Source: Mycobacterium florentinum
GTDB lineage: Bacteria; Actinomycetota; Actinomycetes; Mycobacteriales; Mycobacteriaceae
DNA length: 64,000 nucleotides
Direction of reading: 5' to 3'
Assembly (NCBI RefSeq): GCF_010730355.1
Contig: NZ_AP022576.1
Span: 4,464,001-4,528,000, forward strand
The stretch's first letter is position 1. Every line of letters starts with the position of its first letter. A program made the translations under genes and the position numbers. Shown here one piece after another: positions 18,181 to 27,198 of this stretch. The notes beneath the pieces were generated by a model. The model was not told the DNA's origin, made no database searches, and was given only the letters and a program-made list of their open reading frames with translations.

Positions 18181-19156
18181 TTTTCGGCGGGTCGCGCGTG
18201 ACGTCTCCAACTGGGGGCGGTGGGGGAACAGCGACGAACTCGGCACTCTGAACTTCATCACCGCCGACAAGGTGGCCGAGGCCGCCAGTCTGGCCAAGCA
18301 CGGCAAGGTCTTTCCGCTGGGCGTTGATTTCGGTGCGTCGGGGCCGCAGGGCGCGTTCGAATATCGGCACAATCCCGTCCACGTCATGACCATCGATGGG
18401 GGGGACGCGAAGACGCTGGCCCAGTACGGGCCCGGCTGGGCGAGCAACCCGATAGCCAAACAGCTCAGCAGTTACATGAACGACGACAATCCGTTCCGCT
18501 TCAACGACGACTTGATCATCATGCCGTTGCAAGCGGCAAGCCAGTGGGATGCACTGTCGCACGTCTACTACGACGACCAGCTCTACAACGGCTTTCCGGC
18601 GAATTCGGTGACCAGCATGGGCGCCGTCCATTGCGGCATCGACAAGGTCGACGGCAAGGGCATCACGTCGCGCGGCGTGCTGCTGGACCTGGTTCGCCAC
18701 CGCGGCGCGAAAGTCTTTCTCGAGCAGGGGAATCCGATCTCGCCGGAAGAACTGGACGATGTCGCGCGCGCGCAGGGCGTGACAATCGGCCGAGGCGACA
18801 TCGTGCTGATCCGGACCGGCTGGTGGACCAGGTTCGCGCAGACCGGCAACAAGACCGAAGCCTTTTCCGGGCTGGACTGGAGCTGCGCTTCGTGGCTGCA
18901 CGACCATGAGGTCGCCGCGGTCGCGGCCGACAACCTCCAGGTCGAGGACCTGGTGTCGGGAGTGGAGGGCGTATTCCTGCCCCTGCATCTGCTCTGCTTG
19001 CGCGATATGGGCATGATGTTCGGCGAATACTGGGACCTCACCGCACTGGCCGAGGACTGCGCCGCCGATGGTGTCTACGAATTCCAGCTCGTCGCCCCGC
19101 CGCTGAGAGTTGTTGGCGCCGTGGGCTCTCCCGTCAACCCGATCGCGATCAAGTGA
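18164..19156 (+). CDS. Cyclase-family (PF04199, kynurenine formamidase-like) hydrolase
   Basis: 330 aa from GTG 18164 behind GGAAGGAG. The metal-site region of the family (normally HxGTHxDxxxH) appears as QAASQWDALSHVYY, with Trp-Asp and His kept but the first His replaced by Gln, a form seen in the longer actinobacterial members. Later parts GDIVLIRTGWW and PLHLLCLRDMGMMFGEYWDL are typical. The family hydrolyses cyclic amides or lactones and formamides. Here it may open a lactone made by the luciferase-like monooxygenase (inference). The stop overlaps the next start. Confidence 0.82.
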   Translation: MADLTDFRRVARDVSNWGRWGNSDELGTLNFITADKVAEAASLAKHGKVFPLGVDFGASGPQGAFEYRHNPVHVMTIDGGDAKTLAQYGPGWASNPIAKQLSSYMNDDNPFRFNDDLIIMPLQAASQWDALSHVYYDDQLYNGFPANSVTSMGAVHCGIDKVDGKGITSRGVLLDLVRHRGAKVFLEQGNPISPEELDDVARAQGVTIGRGDIVLIRTGWWTRFAQTGNKTEAFSGLDWSCASWLHDHEVAAVAADNLQVEDLVSGVEGVFLPLHLLCLRDMGMMFGEYWDLTALAEDCAADGVYEFQLVAPPLRVVGAVGSPVNPIAIK

Positions 19157-19977
19157 TGGGCTTTGAGCGCAAGACCATGCTGGTCGACGGCCTGACCACG
19201 GGCTATCTCGAGGCCGGCGACGGCGATCCGGTGGTGCTGCTGCACGGCGGTGAATTCGGAGCCAGCGCCGAACTCGGTTGGGAACGCAACATTTCCGCGC
19301 TTGCCGCGGGTGGCTACCGGGTGCTGGCGCCGGACATGCTGGGGTACGGCAAATCGGCGAAGGTGATCGACTTCGTCGACGGCCGGGGGATGCGGATACG
19401 GCATGTGGCCCGCTTTTGCGAGGTACTCGGTATCGACTCGGCGCATTTCGCCGGCAACTCCATGGGTGCCATCAACCTGCTCAACGACACCACGTCACAG
19501 GCACCACTATTGCCGATCCGTAGCTTGGCGATCATCTGCGGGGGCGGAGAGATCCAGCAGAACAAGCACTTTGAGGCACTACAGGAGTACGACGCGAGCC
19601 TGCCGGCCATGCGCCGCATCGTCGAAGCCCTGTTCTGTGACCCCGGCTATCCGGCCGACGAGGAATACGTGGGCCGCCGTTACGAGTCGAGCACCGCGCC
19701 CGGGGCGTGGGAGGCGGTGGCCGCGGCCCGCTTCCGCCGGCCCGGCGCGTCGCGGCCCCCGACCCCGCCGGCCACCCGGGCCTACGAACGCATCCGGGTG
19801 CCGACGCTGGTCGTCGAAGGAGGAGAGGACAAACTCCTGCCGCCGGGCTGGGCGGCCGAGATCGCCAAGCAAATCGACGGTGCCCGGTCGGTGGTGGTCG
19901 CCGGCGCGGGCCACTGCCCGCAGATCGAGCAGCCGTCGGCGGTCAACGACTTGCTGCTGGAATTTCTGGCTTCTTAG
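19156..19977 (+). CDS. Alpha/beta hydrolase (second hydrolase of the meta-cleavage operon)
   Basis: 273 aa from ATG 19156 (a GTG lies one codon earlier). VVLLHGGEFGASAELGWE (oxyanion), FAGNSMGAINLL (nucleophile Ser), VVEGGEDKLLPP (Asp region) and GAGHCPQIEQP (His). It resembles MhpC/BphD-type hydrolases more than esterases. Two such hydrolases in one operon suggest two successive cleavage steps, or that one acts on the cyclase product. It ends in a 4-nt stop overlap with the convergent multicopper oxidase gene. Confidence 0.83.
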   Translation: MGFERKTMLVDGLTTGYLEAGDGDPVVLLHGGEFGASAELGWERNISALAAGGYRVLAPDMLGYGKSAKVIDFVDGRGMRIRHVARFCEVLGIDSAHFAGNSMGAINLLNDTTSQAPLLPIRSLAIICGGGEIQQNKHFEALQEYDASLPAMRRIVEALFCDPGYPADEEYVGRRYESSTAPGAWEAVAAARFRRPGASRPPTPPATRAYERIRVPTLVVEGGEDKLLPPGWAAEIAKQIDGARSVVVAGAGHCPQIEQPSAVNDLLLEFLAS

Positions 19978-21608
19978 AAGACGTATTCCAACCGGGTCAT
20001 CATCCCGGCGACCTGGTGGTAGGTGTTGTGGCAATGCATCTGCCACACCCCGGGGTTGTCGGCCACCAGGACGGCCAGGATCTTCTGTTTGGGCAGCACC
20101 ATCACGGTGTCCTTGCGGGCACCGAGCGAGCCGTCGGCGTTGATCAGCTGGAATGTGTGCCCGTGCAGGTGGATTGGGTGATACATCATGGTGGTGTTGT
20201 CGAAGGTGAGGGTGGGTCGCTGTCCCTGCGCAACGTGTAGCGGGTTGGTCTTGCTGTAGGGCTCGCCGTTGATCGTCCAGTCGTATTGGACCATGTTGCC
20301 ACCCAGGACAACCGCAAGGTTGAGTCCCGGTTCGGGCCGACTCAACATGGCCGACGTTGCGGCGGCGAACATCTCGACGGTGCCCACGCGCCTGGTGAGT
20401 TCGGCCGGCTGGAATTGCGGATCGGGCGGGCTGCCCTTTCCGGTGGACAGCAGGGCACGCGCCAGCGCCCCTTTGCCCTCGGCCATGGCGACCAACGGGA
20501 AGACTCCGTCGGCGGCGGTCACGATGACGTCGTACCGTTCGGCCATCCCGATCAGCAGGGCGTCGACCTGGCGGGGCACGACGGCGTAACCGTCAGTGTG
20601 GGTGACCGTCATGGGATGGCCGGCTAGCGCGACGCGGAAGGTGGTGTCGGAGCCGGTGTTGATGAAACGGATCCGGATCCGCTGGCCCGGCTTCGCATTG
20701 AAGGTGGTGGGAGCCGCGGGAATTCGGCCGTTGATCAAGTAGTACGGATAGGCGATGTCTCCGGCGTCGCCGCCCAGCAGGTCGCTGTTTCCGACGCGCC
20801 CTGTCGGCGGCGCGGCCGCAGAGGTCGTCGGGCTGGTCGAGCTCGTCGGGCTCGCCGAAGTGGTCTCGCCGGTCGAAGTGGTGGGCGTCGTCGACGTGGT
20901 CGGGGTCGTCGGGGGTGTCGAGGTTGCGGCGGGCATGTTGGACATGCTCGGCTTGTTCGGATTGGTCAATTCCTCGTAGAGCTGTTGTGGGCTCTTCCCC
21001 ACACCGTCGGTCCAGTCGTCAAGGACCACAACCCATTCGGCGTCGTAGTTGCCCTCGGTGGGGTCGTCGATGATGACCGGCAGGTACAGGCCGGTGTCTT
21101 CGTCGAGGCCGGTGTGGGGATGGGCCCAGTAGGTGCCGGAGTTCGGCGCCGAGAACTGGTAGGTGAACTCCTGGCCGGCTTCGATGTTCGGAGTGGCCGG
21201 CTCCGCGCCATCCATGTTGTTGCGCAACGCGATGCCGTGCCAATGCACCGACGTCATATGGTCGAGCTTGTTCGTGACCTTGACCACGAGCTCGTCGCCG
21301 ACCCTGGCCCGGATCAGCGGTCCCGGAATCGTGTCACCGAAGGCCAGCGTCTTCACGACCGGTCCGCCCAGATCGATCTGCGCCAGTTGCGGCGTCAAAC
21401 TGACGTTTACCGTGCGACCGCTGTGGGGCCGCGCCGCTTCCGCGGCAGCGATCGCGGCCGCCATCTTGTCGGCACTGCTCAGTTCCTGGGGCTTGGAGTT
21501 GCCGCAGGCTGCCAGCGTCAGCCCGCCCGCGATGCCGGCCGCCATGAAGCCGCGCCGGGTAAGCCGCGCCCCTTCGATCCCAACCCCACTGGTGGGTAGC
21601 ATCGGCAT
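19974..21608 (-). CDS. Tat-exported lipoprotein multicopper oxidase with Ser/Thr/Pro-rich linker
   Basis: 544 aa. The N-terminus has a twin-arginine motif (LTRRGF) and a lipobox ending at Cys35 (TLAAC), so it is probably a folded, lipid-anchored cell-envelope enzyme. Copper motifs: VHWHGIALRNN, YWAHPHTGLDEDTG, HPIHLHGHTFQLI and MHCHNTYHQVAGMM, giving type 1 and trinuclear copper ligands. M. tuberculosis MmcO is of this kind and protects against copper. Between the first cupredoxin domain and the middle one lies a roughly 45-residue Ser/Thr/Pro tract (encoded around 20810-20940), not part of the core fold. It is a single gene convergent with the catabolic operon. Confidence 0.92.
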   Translation of the reverse strand: MPMLPTSGVGIEGARLTRRGFMAAGIAGGLTLAACGNSKPQELSSADKMAAAIAAAEAARPHSGRTVNVSLTPQLAQIDLGGPVVKTLAFGDTIPGPLIRARVGDELVVKVTNKLDHMTSVHWHGIALRNNMDGAEPATPNIEAGQEFTYQFSAPNSGTYWAHPHTGLDEDTGLYLPVIIDDPTEGNYDAEWVVVLDDWTDGVGKSPQQLYEELTNPNKPSMSNMPAATSTPPTTPTTSTTPTTSTGETTSASPTSSTSPTTSAAAPPTGRVGNSDLLGGDAGDIAYPYYLINGRIPAAPTTFNAKPGQRIRIRFINTGSDTTFRVALAGHPMTVTHTDGYAVVPRQVDALLIGMAERYDVIVTAADGVFPLVAMAEGKGALARALLSTGKGSPPDPQFQPAELTRRVGTVEMFAAATSAMLSRPEPGLNLAVVLGGNMVQYDWTINGEPYSKTNPLHVAQGQRPTLTFDNTTMMYHPIHLHGHTFQLINADGSLGARKDTVMVLPKQKILAVLVADNPGVWQMHCHNTYHQVAGMMTRLEYVF

Positions 21609-21718
21609 TGATCGCTCCTTGTCGTCGGTCGATACGTACCCGGCGAGTTATACCGTGCTAGGGAGTTAGCCAGAACGCAACCACTGACCGAGAATTGACA
21701 AAGAATTGTCGGCCCGTG

Positions 21719-22441
21719 TCAGACCGCCGCGCCACCTCCGTCGACATGCAGGGTCGAGCCGGTGATGAAGCTGGCTCGAGGGGAGCTGAGGAATAGCACG
21801 GCCTCGGCGATCTCGGACGCGAACGCGGTACGGCCGAGTGGCAACGATCGCCCGAGCTCTTCGTTGACCTCGCCCCATGCGGCGGCGACTCCGAGCGTGC
21901 GGGTGGGACCGGGTGCCACGCTGTTCACCCGCACCCCGGCCGCCCCGAACTCGGCGGCCCAGGTGCGGGTGAGCGATTCCAGCGCGGCCTTGGAGGCGCT
22001 GTAGCCCGACGCGCCGGGGATTCCCTTGAACGCGGCCATGGTGGTGACGTTGACGATGCTGCCGCGACCGCGCTGCAACATTTGCGGGATCAGGCCGGCA
22101 ACCAGGAAATAGGCGCCCCGGACATTGGTGTTGAACGTCGTCTCGAACACCGTGATGTCCTGATCGACGGTCAACGAGGACGGGAAGCTCCCGGCATTGT
22201 TGACGATGATGTCGACTTCGCCGCACTGCCGCACAAGCGAATTCACCGACTCGGCGTCTGCCATGTCGGTCTGGACGAACCGCGCATTCTGACCTATGGC
22301 GTCGACCGCTTCATCGCCCTTGACCCGGTCGCGCCCGGCGATGATGACCCTGGCACCTTCGCTTGCCAGCAGTCGCGCGGATTCCAGTCCGATGCCCGCC
22401 GTCCCACCGGTGATCACCGCGGTCTGGTCCAACAGCTCCAT
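21719..22441 (-). CDS. SDR family oxidoreductase
   Basis: 240 aa. TAVITGGTAGIGLESARLLASEG (cofactor), IVNNAGSFPS, catalytic YSASKAALESLTR, and a C-terminal SFITGSTLHVDGGG. This is a classical 3-oxoacyl-ACP-reductase-like SDR, probably NADPH-linked. It is separated by 22 nt from an NmrA-like gene upstream on the same strand, so they likely form a pair under the same promoter. The substrate is unknown. Confidence 0.88.
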   Translation of the reverse strand: MELLDQTAVITGGTAGIGLESARLLASEGARVIIAGRDRVKGDEAVDAIGQNARFVQTDMADAESVNSLVRQCGEVDIIVNNAGSFPSSLTVDQDITVFETTFNTNVRGAYFLVAGLIPQMLQRGRGSIVNVTTMAAFKGIPGASGYSASKAALESLTRTWAAEFGAAGVRVNSVAPGPTRTLGVAAAWGEVNEELGRSLPLGRTAFASEIAEAVLFLSSPRASFITGSTLHVDGGGAAV

Positions 22442-22463
22442 CAGGCTCAGCTCCCCTGGACGC

Positions 22464-23228
22464 TTACTTGGCGTTGCTGGGCACCTGGGAGGCCAGCCAG
22501 TCGCCGAACCTGGTGGGGTACAGGGTCACTTCTTCGCCCTCGACGGGAACGATCATGCGGTCGTCGAGCACGGCGCCGTAGTACTGGGCACCGGTGTCGG
22601 TGATCACCTGGCGGGAATCGCCGGTTGCGGCGAAACGGGTCCGGATGAAGTCGTCCATGCCCCGCTTCTCCGGGCCGGCGATATTGATCAGCCCGGCCGG
22701 GTCACCAATCGCCGCGCGGGTGACGGCCGTAGCCACATCGGCCGCCGCGATGGGTTGGAACGCCCCATGCGGTGCCCGAACCGTGTCACCATCGGCCATC
22801 GAATCGGCAATGCCCGCAACGAATTCGAAGAACTGAGTGGCGCGCACGATCGTGTGCGGAGCTCCCGATTCCGCGATGAGCTTCTCCTGAGCGATCTTGG
22901 CGCGCATGTAGCCACTGGCGGCCGCGCGGTCCGCTCCCACGATCGACAGGGCGACGTGGTGCTGCACGCCGGCGGCGCGCTCGGCATCGAGCAGGTTCCG
23001 GGTCGAGGTGGTGAAGAATTCCAGCACCTCGTCGTCGCCCCAGGAAGGCGCGTTGGTCACGTCCACCACCGTGTGGACACCCGCGACAGCCGCTGCGAGG
23101 CCTTCGCCGGTGATGGTGTTGACCCCCGACCTGGGCGAGGCCGCGACGGCCTCGTGCCCGAGCTCGGTGAGCTGCGCGACAACCTGCGATCCGATGAGTC
23201 CACTGCCGCCGACGACCAGAACCTTCAT
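22464..23228 (-). CDS. NmrA-like NAD(P)-binding protein (atypical SDR)
   Basis: 254 aa from the ATG at 23226-23228; the frame extends 15 codons upstream without family similarity. MKVLVVGGSGLIGSQVVAQLTELGHE is the cofactor loop, followed by HTVVDVTNAPSW, VQHHVALSIVGADRA, YMRAKIAQEKLI and IVRATQFFEF, typical of NmrA/TrwC-like atypical SDRs that sense or reduce NAD(P)-linked substrates. It precedes the SDR at 21719-22441. The gene for a large LuxR regulator lies upstream in the same direction. Confidence 0.85.
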   Translation of the reverse strand: MKVLVVGGSGLIGSQVVAQLTELGHEAVAASPRSGVNTITGEGLAAAVAGVHTVVDVTNAPSWGDDEVLEFFTTSTRNLLDAERAAGVQHHVALSIVGADRAAASGYMRAKIAQEKLIAESGAPHTIVRATQFFEFVAGIADSMADGDTVRAPHGAFQPIAAADVATAVTRAAIGDPAGLINIAGPEKRGMDDFIRTRFAATGDSRQVITDTGAQYYGAVLDDRMIVPVEGEEVTLYPTRFGDWLASQVPSNAK

Positions 23229-23324
23229 GATCATGCCTTTCGAGTTTCCCGAAACAACTGGTCTGTCCAGCATGGCCCTGATGCGGGTGCGTCGGAACCC
23301 TGGAAAGTCCGTAGTCGTATCGGC

Positions 23325-26117
23325 TCAGGGGAGAAGGTCGCAACCCCGGAGTTGTCTGCGTGAGCTGATCCCGAGCTTGGCGAACACCTTCCTGAGGTGC
23401 CATTCGACGGTGTGAGTGCTGATGAACAACTGCGCTGCGATCTCGGGGTTGGTCAGGCCGTCACCGGCCAACCGCGCGATCTGCGCCTCTTGGGGCGTCA
23501 ACTCATGACCCGGCGCCGCCGAGCGCTTGCTCACCTTCTGGCCGGTGACCAAGAGCTCACGACGAGCGCGCGCGGCGAAGGCCTGCGCACCCATCCGCCC
23601 GAACATCTCGTAGGCGGTCTGCAGTTGCGCGCGGGCATCGATGCGGCGGTTACACCGGCGCAGCCACTCCCCGTAGACCAGATGAGCCCGCGCGAGTTGC
23701 ACGGCAATACGGGTCCGCTGCAATCTGTCGATCGCCTCTTGGTAATGCGCTTCGGCGCTCTGGTCGTCGGCCAGCAGTGCCCGTGACCACGCTAAAACTC
23801 CTGCAGCCCAATCTGTTTCGGTGACCAGGGCACGCTCTTCGAGCTGGCGCAGCGCCGCCCGCCCGGCGTCGGGTGCGCCGCCTCTGGCGGCGGCTTCGAC
23901 GAGTTCGATCAGGCAGAAGCCGAACACGCCGAGATCCTCATGTTCGCAACATCGCCGGGCCGCGGCCAACGCTTCGTTGTAGCGGCCCAGGCCGTTGTAG
24001 AGCAAGGCTTTGGTGTAGTTGGCCAGACCGACGATGCGCCCTTCGCCTCTGGACACGGCGCCTTCCGTCGCGGCATCGATGAATTTCAGTGCGTCCGCTT
24101 CGGCGCCACGCCAGGCGGCGAGCAGCAGCGTTTGGTACTTCAACGGGGCATAGCCGGTGGCGGCGGCGATCGCGCCGGCCTCCTCGACCAGTGCCGTGGC
24201 CGACGCGAGTTCACCGGCCTGCACATGCACGCCGGCACGGTAGACCAGGGCATGCGGCAGCACCGCCAGGGCGCCGGCGTCGCGGGCCAATCGCACCGCG
24301 TCGGTAGCCAGGTGATGCCAGAGGTCGTCGTCCCATACCTCGTGGGCCGCCGATTCCTGCACGAGCGGGAAGGCCAACCAGAACCACCGCATCACGTCGT
24401 CGTCGCCGCGCGCGGCCGCCGCGCGGACCAGGTGCAGCGCTTCGCGCAGCGCCGGCACGCTCGCGGCGTGGCCCGCGGTGACCCAGATGGCGATGCCGTC
24501 CAGCAACAGATCGACCGGGCGGGTGGGTTGCGGTCCCGTCGGCGCCGCGCGGGCAGCCCGCGCCGTTGTCTGGATGCCGCCGTTCGGGCACAGCCGGCCG
24601 CCGAAAAGCGCTGCTCCCAACGCTTCCAGGTAGGTCTCGCGGGCCACCGCGTCGTCCAGTGTTTCCAGCCCGCGTGCGGCATCGAGCAGGCCGGCGGCGG
24701 CGTCGGAGACGGTGGGTGCGTCCGAGGCGCCCGTGCGGCTGCGAGCGAAGGTGATCTGGGCGCGCAACCGCACGGCGCGGGCCCGCTGCAGCTGATCCAG
24801 CGACGCCGACTCGGCGATGGCGAGCAGCTCGTCGGCGGCGTCGAACGCGGCGACGTCGCGTTTGGCCTGCGCGGCGGCCAGCGCACGGGTGCCGCGGCGC
24901 GCCGGGTCGGCGGTCAACTGCGTCGCCCGCTCCAGGAATGCCGCCGCGGCGGCCACGCCCCCTCTGGCCTGCGCGCGGTCGGCCGAGCGTTCGAGTGCGG
25001 CGGCGACCTCCTCGTCGGGACCGGGCGCGGCGATCGCCAGGTGCCAAGCGCGCCGGTCCGGGTCGGTGCCGGAATCGGTGGCCTCGGCCAGCGCCCGATG
25101 CACCCGGCGTCGTTCCATCAGATCCGCTGAGCGGTATGCCGCCGACCGCACCAGTGGGTGGCGAAATCGCACCCGTGTCCCGACGTCGATCAGACCCACC
25201 GCCTCGGCTCGCGCCACCGCGTCCGGCGGCAGCCCCAACCGGTTGGCCGCGCGGGTAAGCAATGCGGCGTCGCCGACCGGCTCTGCCGCGGCGGTGAGCA
25301 ACAGCTGCTGGGTCTGATCCGGCAGCGACCTGATGCGGCGCAGAAATGTCTGTTCGATCTGCCCGGCCAGCGGTCGCACGTCGGGCCGTTCGAAGCCGCC
25401 CGCCAGTTCCGCGGCCGTCAAACCCCGGGGGAGTTCGAGCAGGGCCAGCGGGTTCCCCCGCGTCTCCGCGACGATGCGGTCGCGCACCTGGTCGTCCAGC
25501 CGGCCCAGAATGACCGAATCCAACAGTGCGCGCGCGTCGCCCGGATTGAGCCCGCGGACCGTCAGCTCCGGCAGCCCGTCGAACTCGTCCTCGAACCCGT
25601 CGCGCATCGCGAAAATCAGCGCGACGGGTTCGGCGATCAGGCGGCGCGCGACGAAGGCCAACGTCTGCGCCGAGATGCGGTCGACCCACTGGGTGTCGTC
25701 GACGAGCAAGATCAACGGCTGGCTCTCGGCGACCGCGGCGATCAGGTTCAGAACTGCCAACCCGACCAGGAATCGATCCGGTGCCGGTCCGTGCCTGCGG
25801 CCGAAGGCGATGTCCAGTGCCTCCCGTTGCGGCTCGGGTAAGCCATCGATGCGGTCGAGAAAGGGGGCGCAAAGTTGTTGCAAGCCAGCGAATGCGAGCT
25901 CCATCTCCGACTCGACACCCGCCACGCGCGCGGCGCGGAAGCCCGCTGCGCGCTCGGCCGCGAAATCAAGCAGCGCGGTCTTGCCGATGCCGGCTTCGCC
26001 GCGCAGCACCAGCACCTGGCTTCGGCCCGAGCGGGCCGTGGACGTCAACTGTTCGAGGGCGCTGCATTCACCGCGCCGCCCGCGCAGGGACAGCGCCCGA
26101 TGAGTAGTCACGCACAC
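23325..26117 (-). CDS. Large ATP-binding LuxR-family regulator (LAL/MalT-like)
   Basis: 930 aa. The N-terminal AAA ATPase has Walker A GEAGIGKT (residues 40-47) and a Walker B LILLVDDTQWVD. The middle is a long Ala-rich helical-repeat region of tetratricopeptide type. The C-terminus ends in a LuxR helix-turn-helix (ELTPQEAQIARLAGDGLTNPEIAAQL, STHTVEWHLRKVFAKLG). These LAL regulators integrate a small-molecule signal with ATP and activate nearby genes. GTG starts at 26117 and 26111 are both possible and neither has a good ribosome site. It probably controls the reductases downstream (inference). Confidence 0.9.
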   Translation of the reverse strand: MCVTTHRALSLRGRRGECSALEQLTSTARSGRSQVLVLRGEAGIGKTALLDFAAERAAGFRAARVAGVESEMELAFAGLQQLCAPFLDRIDGLPEPQREALDIAFGRRHGPAPDRFLVGLAVLNLIAAVAESQPLILLVDDTQWVDRISAQTLAFVARRLIAEPVALIFAMRDGFEDEFDGLPELTVRGLNPGDARALLDSVILGRLDDQVRDRIVAETRGNPLALLELPRGLTAAELAGGFERPDVRPLAGQIEQTFLRRIRSLPDQTQQLLLTAAAEPVGDAALLTRAANRLGLPPDAVARAEAVGLIDVGTRVRFRHPLVRSAAYRSADLMERRRVHRALAEATDSGTDPDRRAWHLAIAAPGPDEEVAAALERSADRAQARGGVAAAAAFLERATQLTADPARRGTRALAAAQAKRDVAAFDAADELLAIAESASLDQLQRARAVRLRAQITFARSRTGASDAPTVSDAAAGLLDAARGLETLDDAVARETYLEALGAALFGGRLCPNGGIQTTARAARAAPTGPQPTRPVDLLLDGIAIWVTAGHAASVPALREALHLVRAAAARGDDDVMRWFWLAFPLVQESAAHEVWDDDLWHHLATDAVRLARDAGALAVLPHALVYRAGVHVQAGELASATALVEEAGAIAAATGYAPLKYQTLLLAAWRGAEADALKFIDAATEGAVSRGEGRIVGLANYTKALLYNGLGRYNEALAAARRCCEHEDLGVFGFCLIELVEAAARGGAPDAGRAALRQLEERALVTETDWAAGVLAWSRALLADDQSAEAHYQEAIDRLQRTRIAVQLARAHLVYGEWLRRCNRRIDARAQLQTAYEMFGRMGAQAFAARARRELLVTGQKVSKRSAAPGHELTPQEAQIARLAGDGLTNPEIAAQLFISTHTVEWHLRKVFAKLGISSRRQLRGCDLLP

Positions 26118-26184
26118 CGCCGCATCAGTAAGGATTCACGTCCGACCTTACTGGGGCGCTTCTCAATACAACGTTCGCGGTCGG

Positions 26185-27060
26185 CTAGGCGGAGCGTCGC
26201 CCGGGGCCCTCGTCGGTGCTGGCGACCGAATAGCAGGCCGCGGTGGAGATTATCGTCGGCACCAGCAGCGACAGCGCCAAGACGAACATCACGAACGCGC
26301 CGTTGGGGGTGGTCAGCCAACCAATCGGAAAGCGCGCCAGGCTGACAGCGAGCCAGGACGCGGCGACGGCGAGAAACAGCGTGCCCACCGTGGCGACCTT
26401 GATCGACCGCAGCGCCAACTGCGTCGGCTCGGCGGTGTTGGCCAGCGAGCGGTTGAGATTTTTCGTGCGGATGTAGACGACCACGAAGTCGAGCACGATG
26501 ACCAGCGCGCTGAACGTCACGATCGCCCCCGTCTGCCACAGCGGGGGAGTATGGCCGAGCACGAAATGCAGGTAGTCGATGTTCGTCTCGCTCATGATCA
26601 AGGTCGTCGCCATCGCGGCCCCGAAGGTCAGCCACCCGCCGAGATCGGCCAGGAAGCAATAGGCGCGGATGTCGGCGGGATCGTCCTTGGGCACCTTGTT
26701 CACCACGTGGCTGGCCAGCATCCAGCCCAGCCCGGCGAACAGTCCGGTGGTGCCCGCCGCCAGCATGCCGGTCGCCAGATTGCCCTGGGTCCAGGCGATC
26801 GCGCAGATGCCCTGGCGGTCACCGCTGTCGGGCGGATGCGTGCCGCTGATGAGGCTGAACAGAAAGCTGTCCAGCATCAGGATCAGCACCGCCGACGCGA
26901 ACAGCGCCAGGGTGTGCACGCCTTCGCGGCTGCTGCGGTCGAACAGCAAAGCGATTGCGGTGATCAGGAATCCGCCGAGCACACCGGCGAGCTGTGAGGT
27001 CGACGGCGCCGACGCGATCATGCTCCATTGATCGGATGTGCAGAAGGTATCGGGATTCAT
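26185..27060 (-). CDS. Multi-pass membrane protein of unknown function
   Basis: 291 aa from ATG 27060 (another ATG at 27084 would add 8 residues). About seven hydrophobic segments are visible, for example LAGVLGGFLITAIALLF, TLALFASAVLILMLDSFLF, MLAAGTTGLFAGLGWML, WLTFGAAMATTLIM, TFSALVIVLDFVVVYI, TLFLAVAASWLAVSLA and VMFVLALSLLVPTII. I recognise no domain. It stands between a LuxR-type regulator and a divergent SDR with no operon partner. Confidence 0.75.
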   Translation of the reverse strand: MNPDTFCTSDQWSMIASAPSTSQLAGVLGGFLITAIALLFDRSSREGVHTLALFASAVLILMLDSFLFSLISGTHPPDSGDRQGICAIAWTQGNLATGMLAAGTTGLFAGLGWMLASHVVNKVPKDDPADIRAYCFLADLGGWLTFGAAMATTLIMSETNIDYLHFVLGHTPPLWQTGAIVTFSALVIVLDFVVVYIRTKNLNRSLANTAEPTQLALRSIKVATVGTLFLAVAASWLAVSLARFPIGWLTTPNGAFVMFVLALSLLVPTIISTAACYSVASTDEGPGRRSA

Positions 27061-27148
27061 CCACGCCGCCCGCTCATGCGTCAAACCTTAGCCAGCGCAG
27101 GCGCCGGCGACGTCAAAAGTTTGCTGCTTGCCCGGAGGGGGCCCTGCC

Positions 27149-27173
27149 CTTAAATCAACTGCTTGACTTAAAG
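27149..27173. promoter_or_regulatory. TetR-type operator, copy 1 (before the SDR gene)
   Basis: The arm CTTAAATCAA (27149-27158) is followed 5 nt later by TTGACTTAAAG (27163-27173), an inverted repeat centred near 27161. It matches copy 2 at 28056-28078 in 21 of 23 positions. It lies 25 nt before the SDR start. The core resembles the CAAG-NN-CTTG centre of KstR2-type boxes but is longer and A/T-flanked. Confidence 0.7.
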
Positions 27174-27198
27174 TGTCGCGCGCCGATTAACTCTCCGT

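Noticed and set aside
24211..25872. 553-codon open frame within the large LuxR-type regulator
   Set aside because: It is another frame of the same strand over the ATPase part of the regulator, with Arg/Gly/Pro-rich composition typical of shifted high-GC frames.
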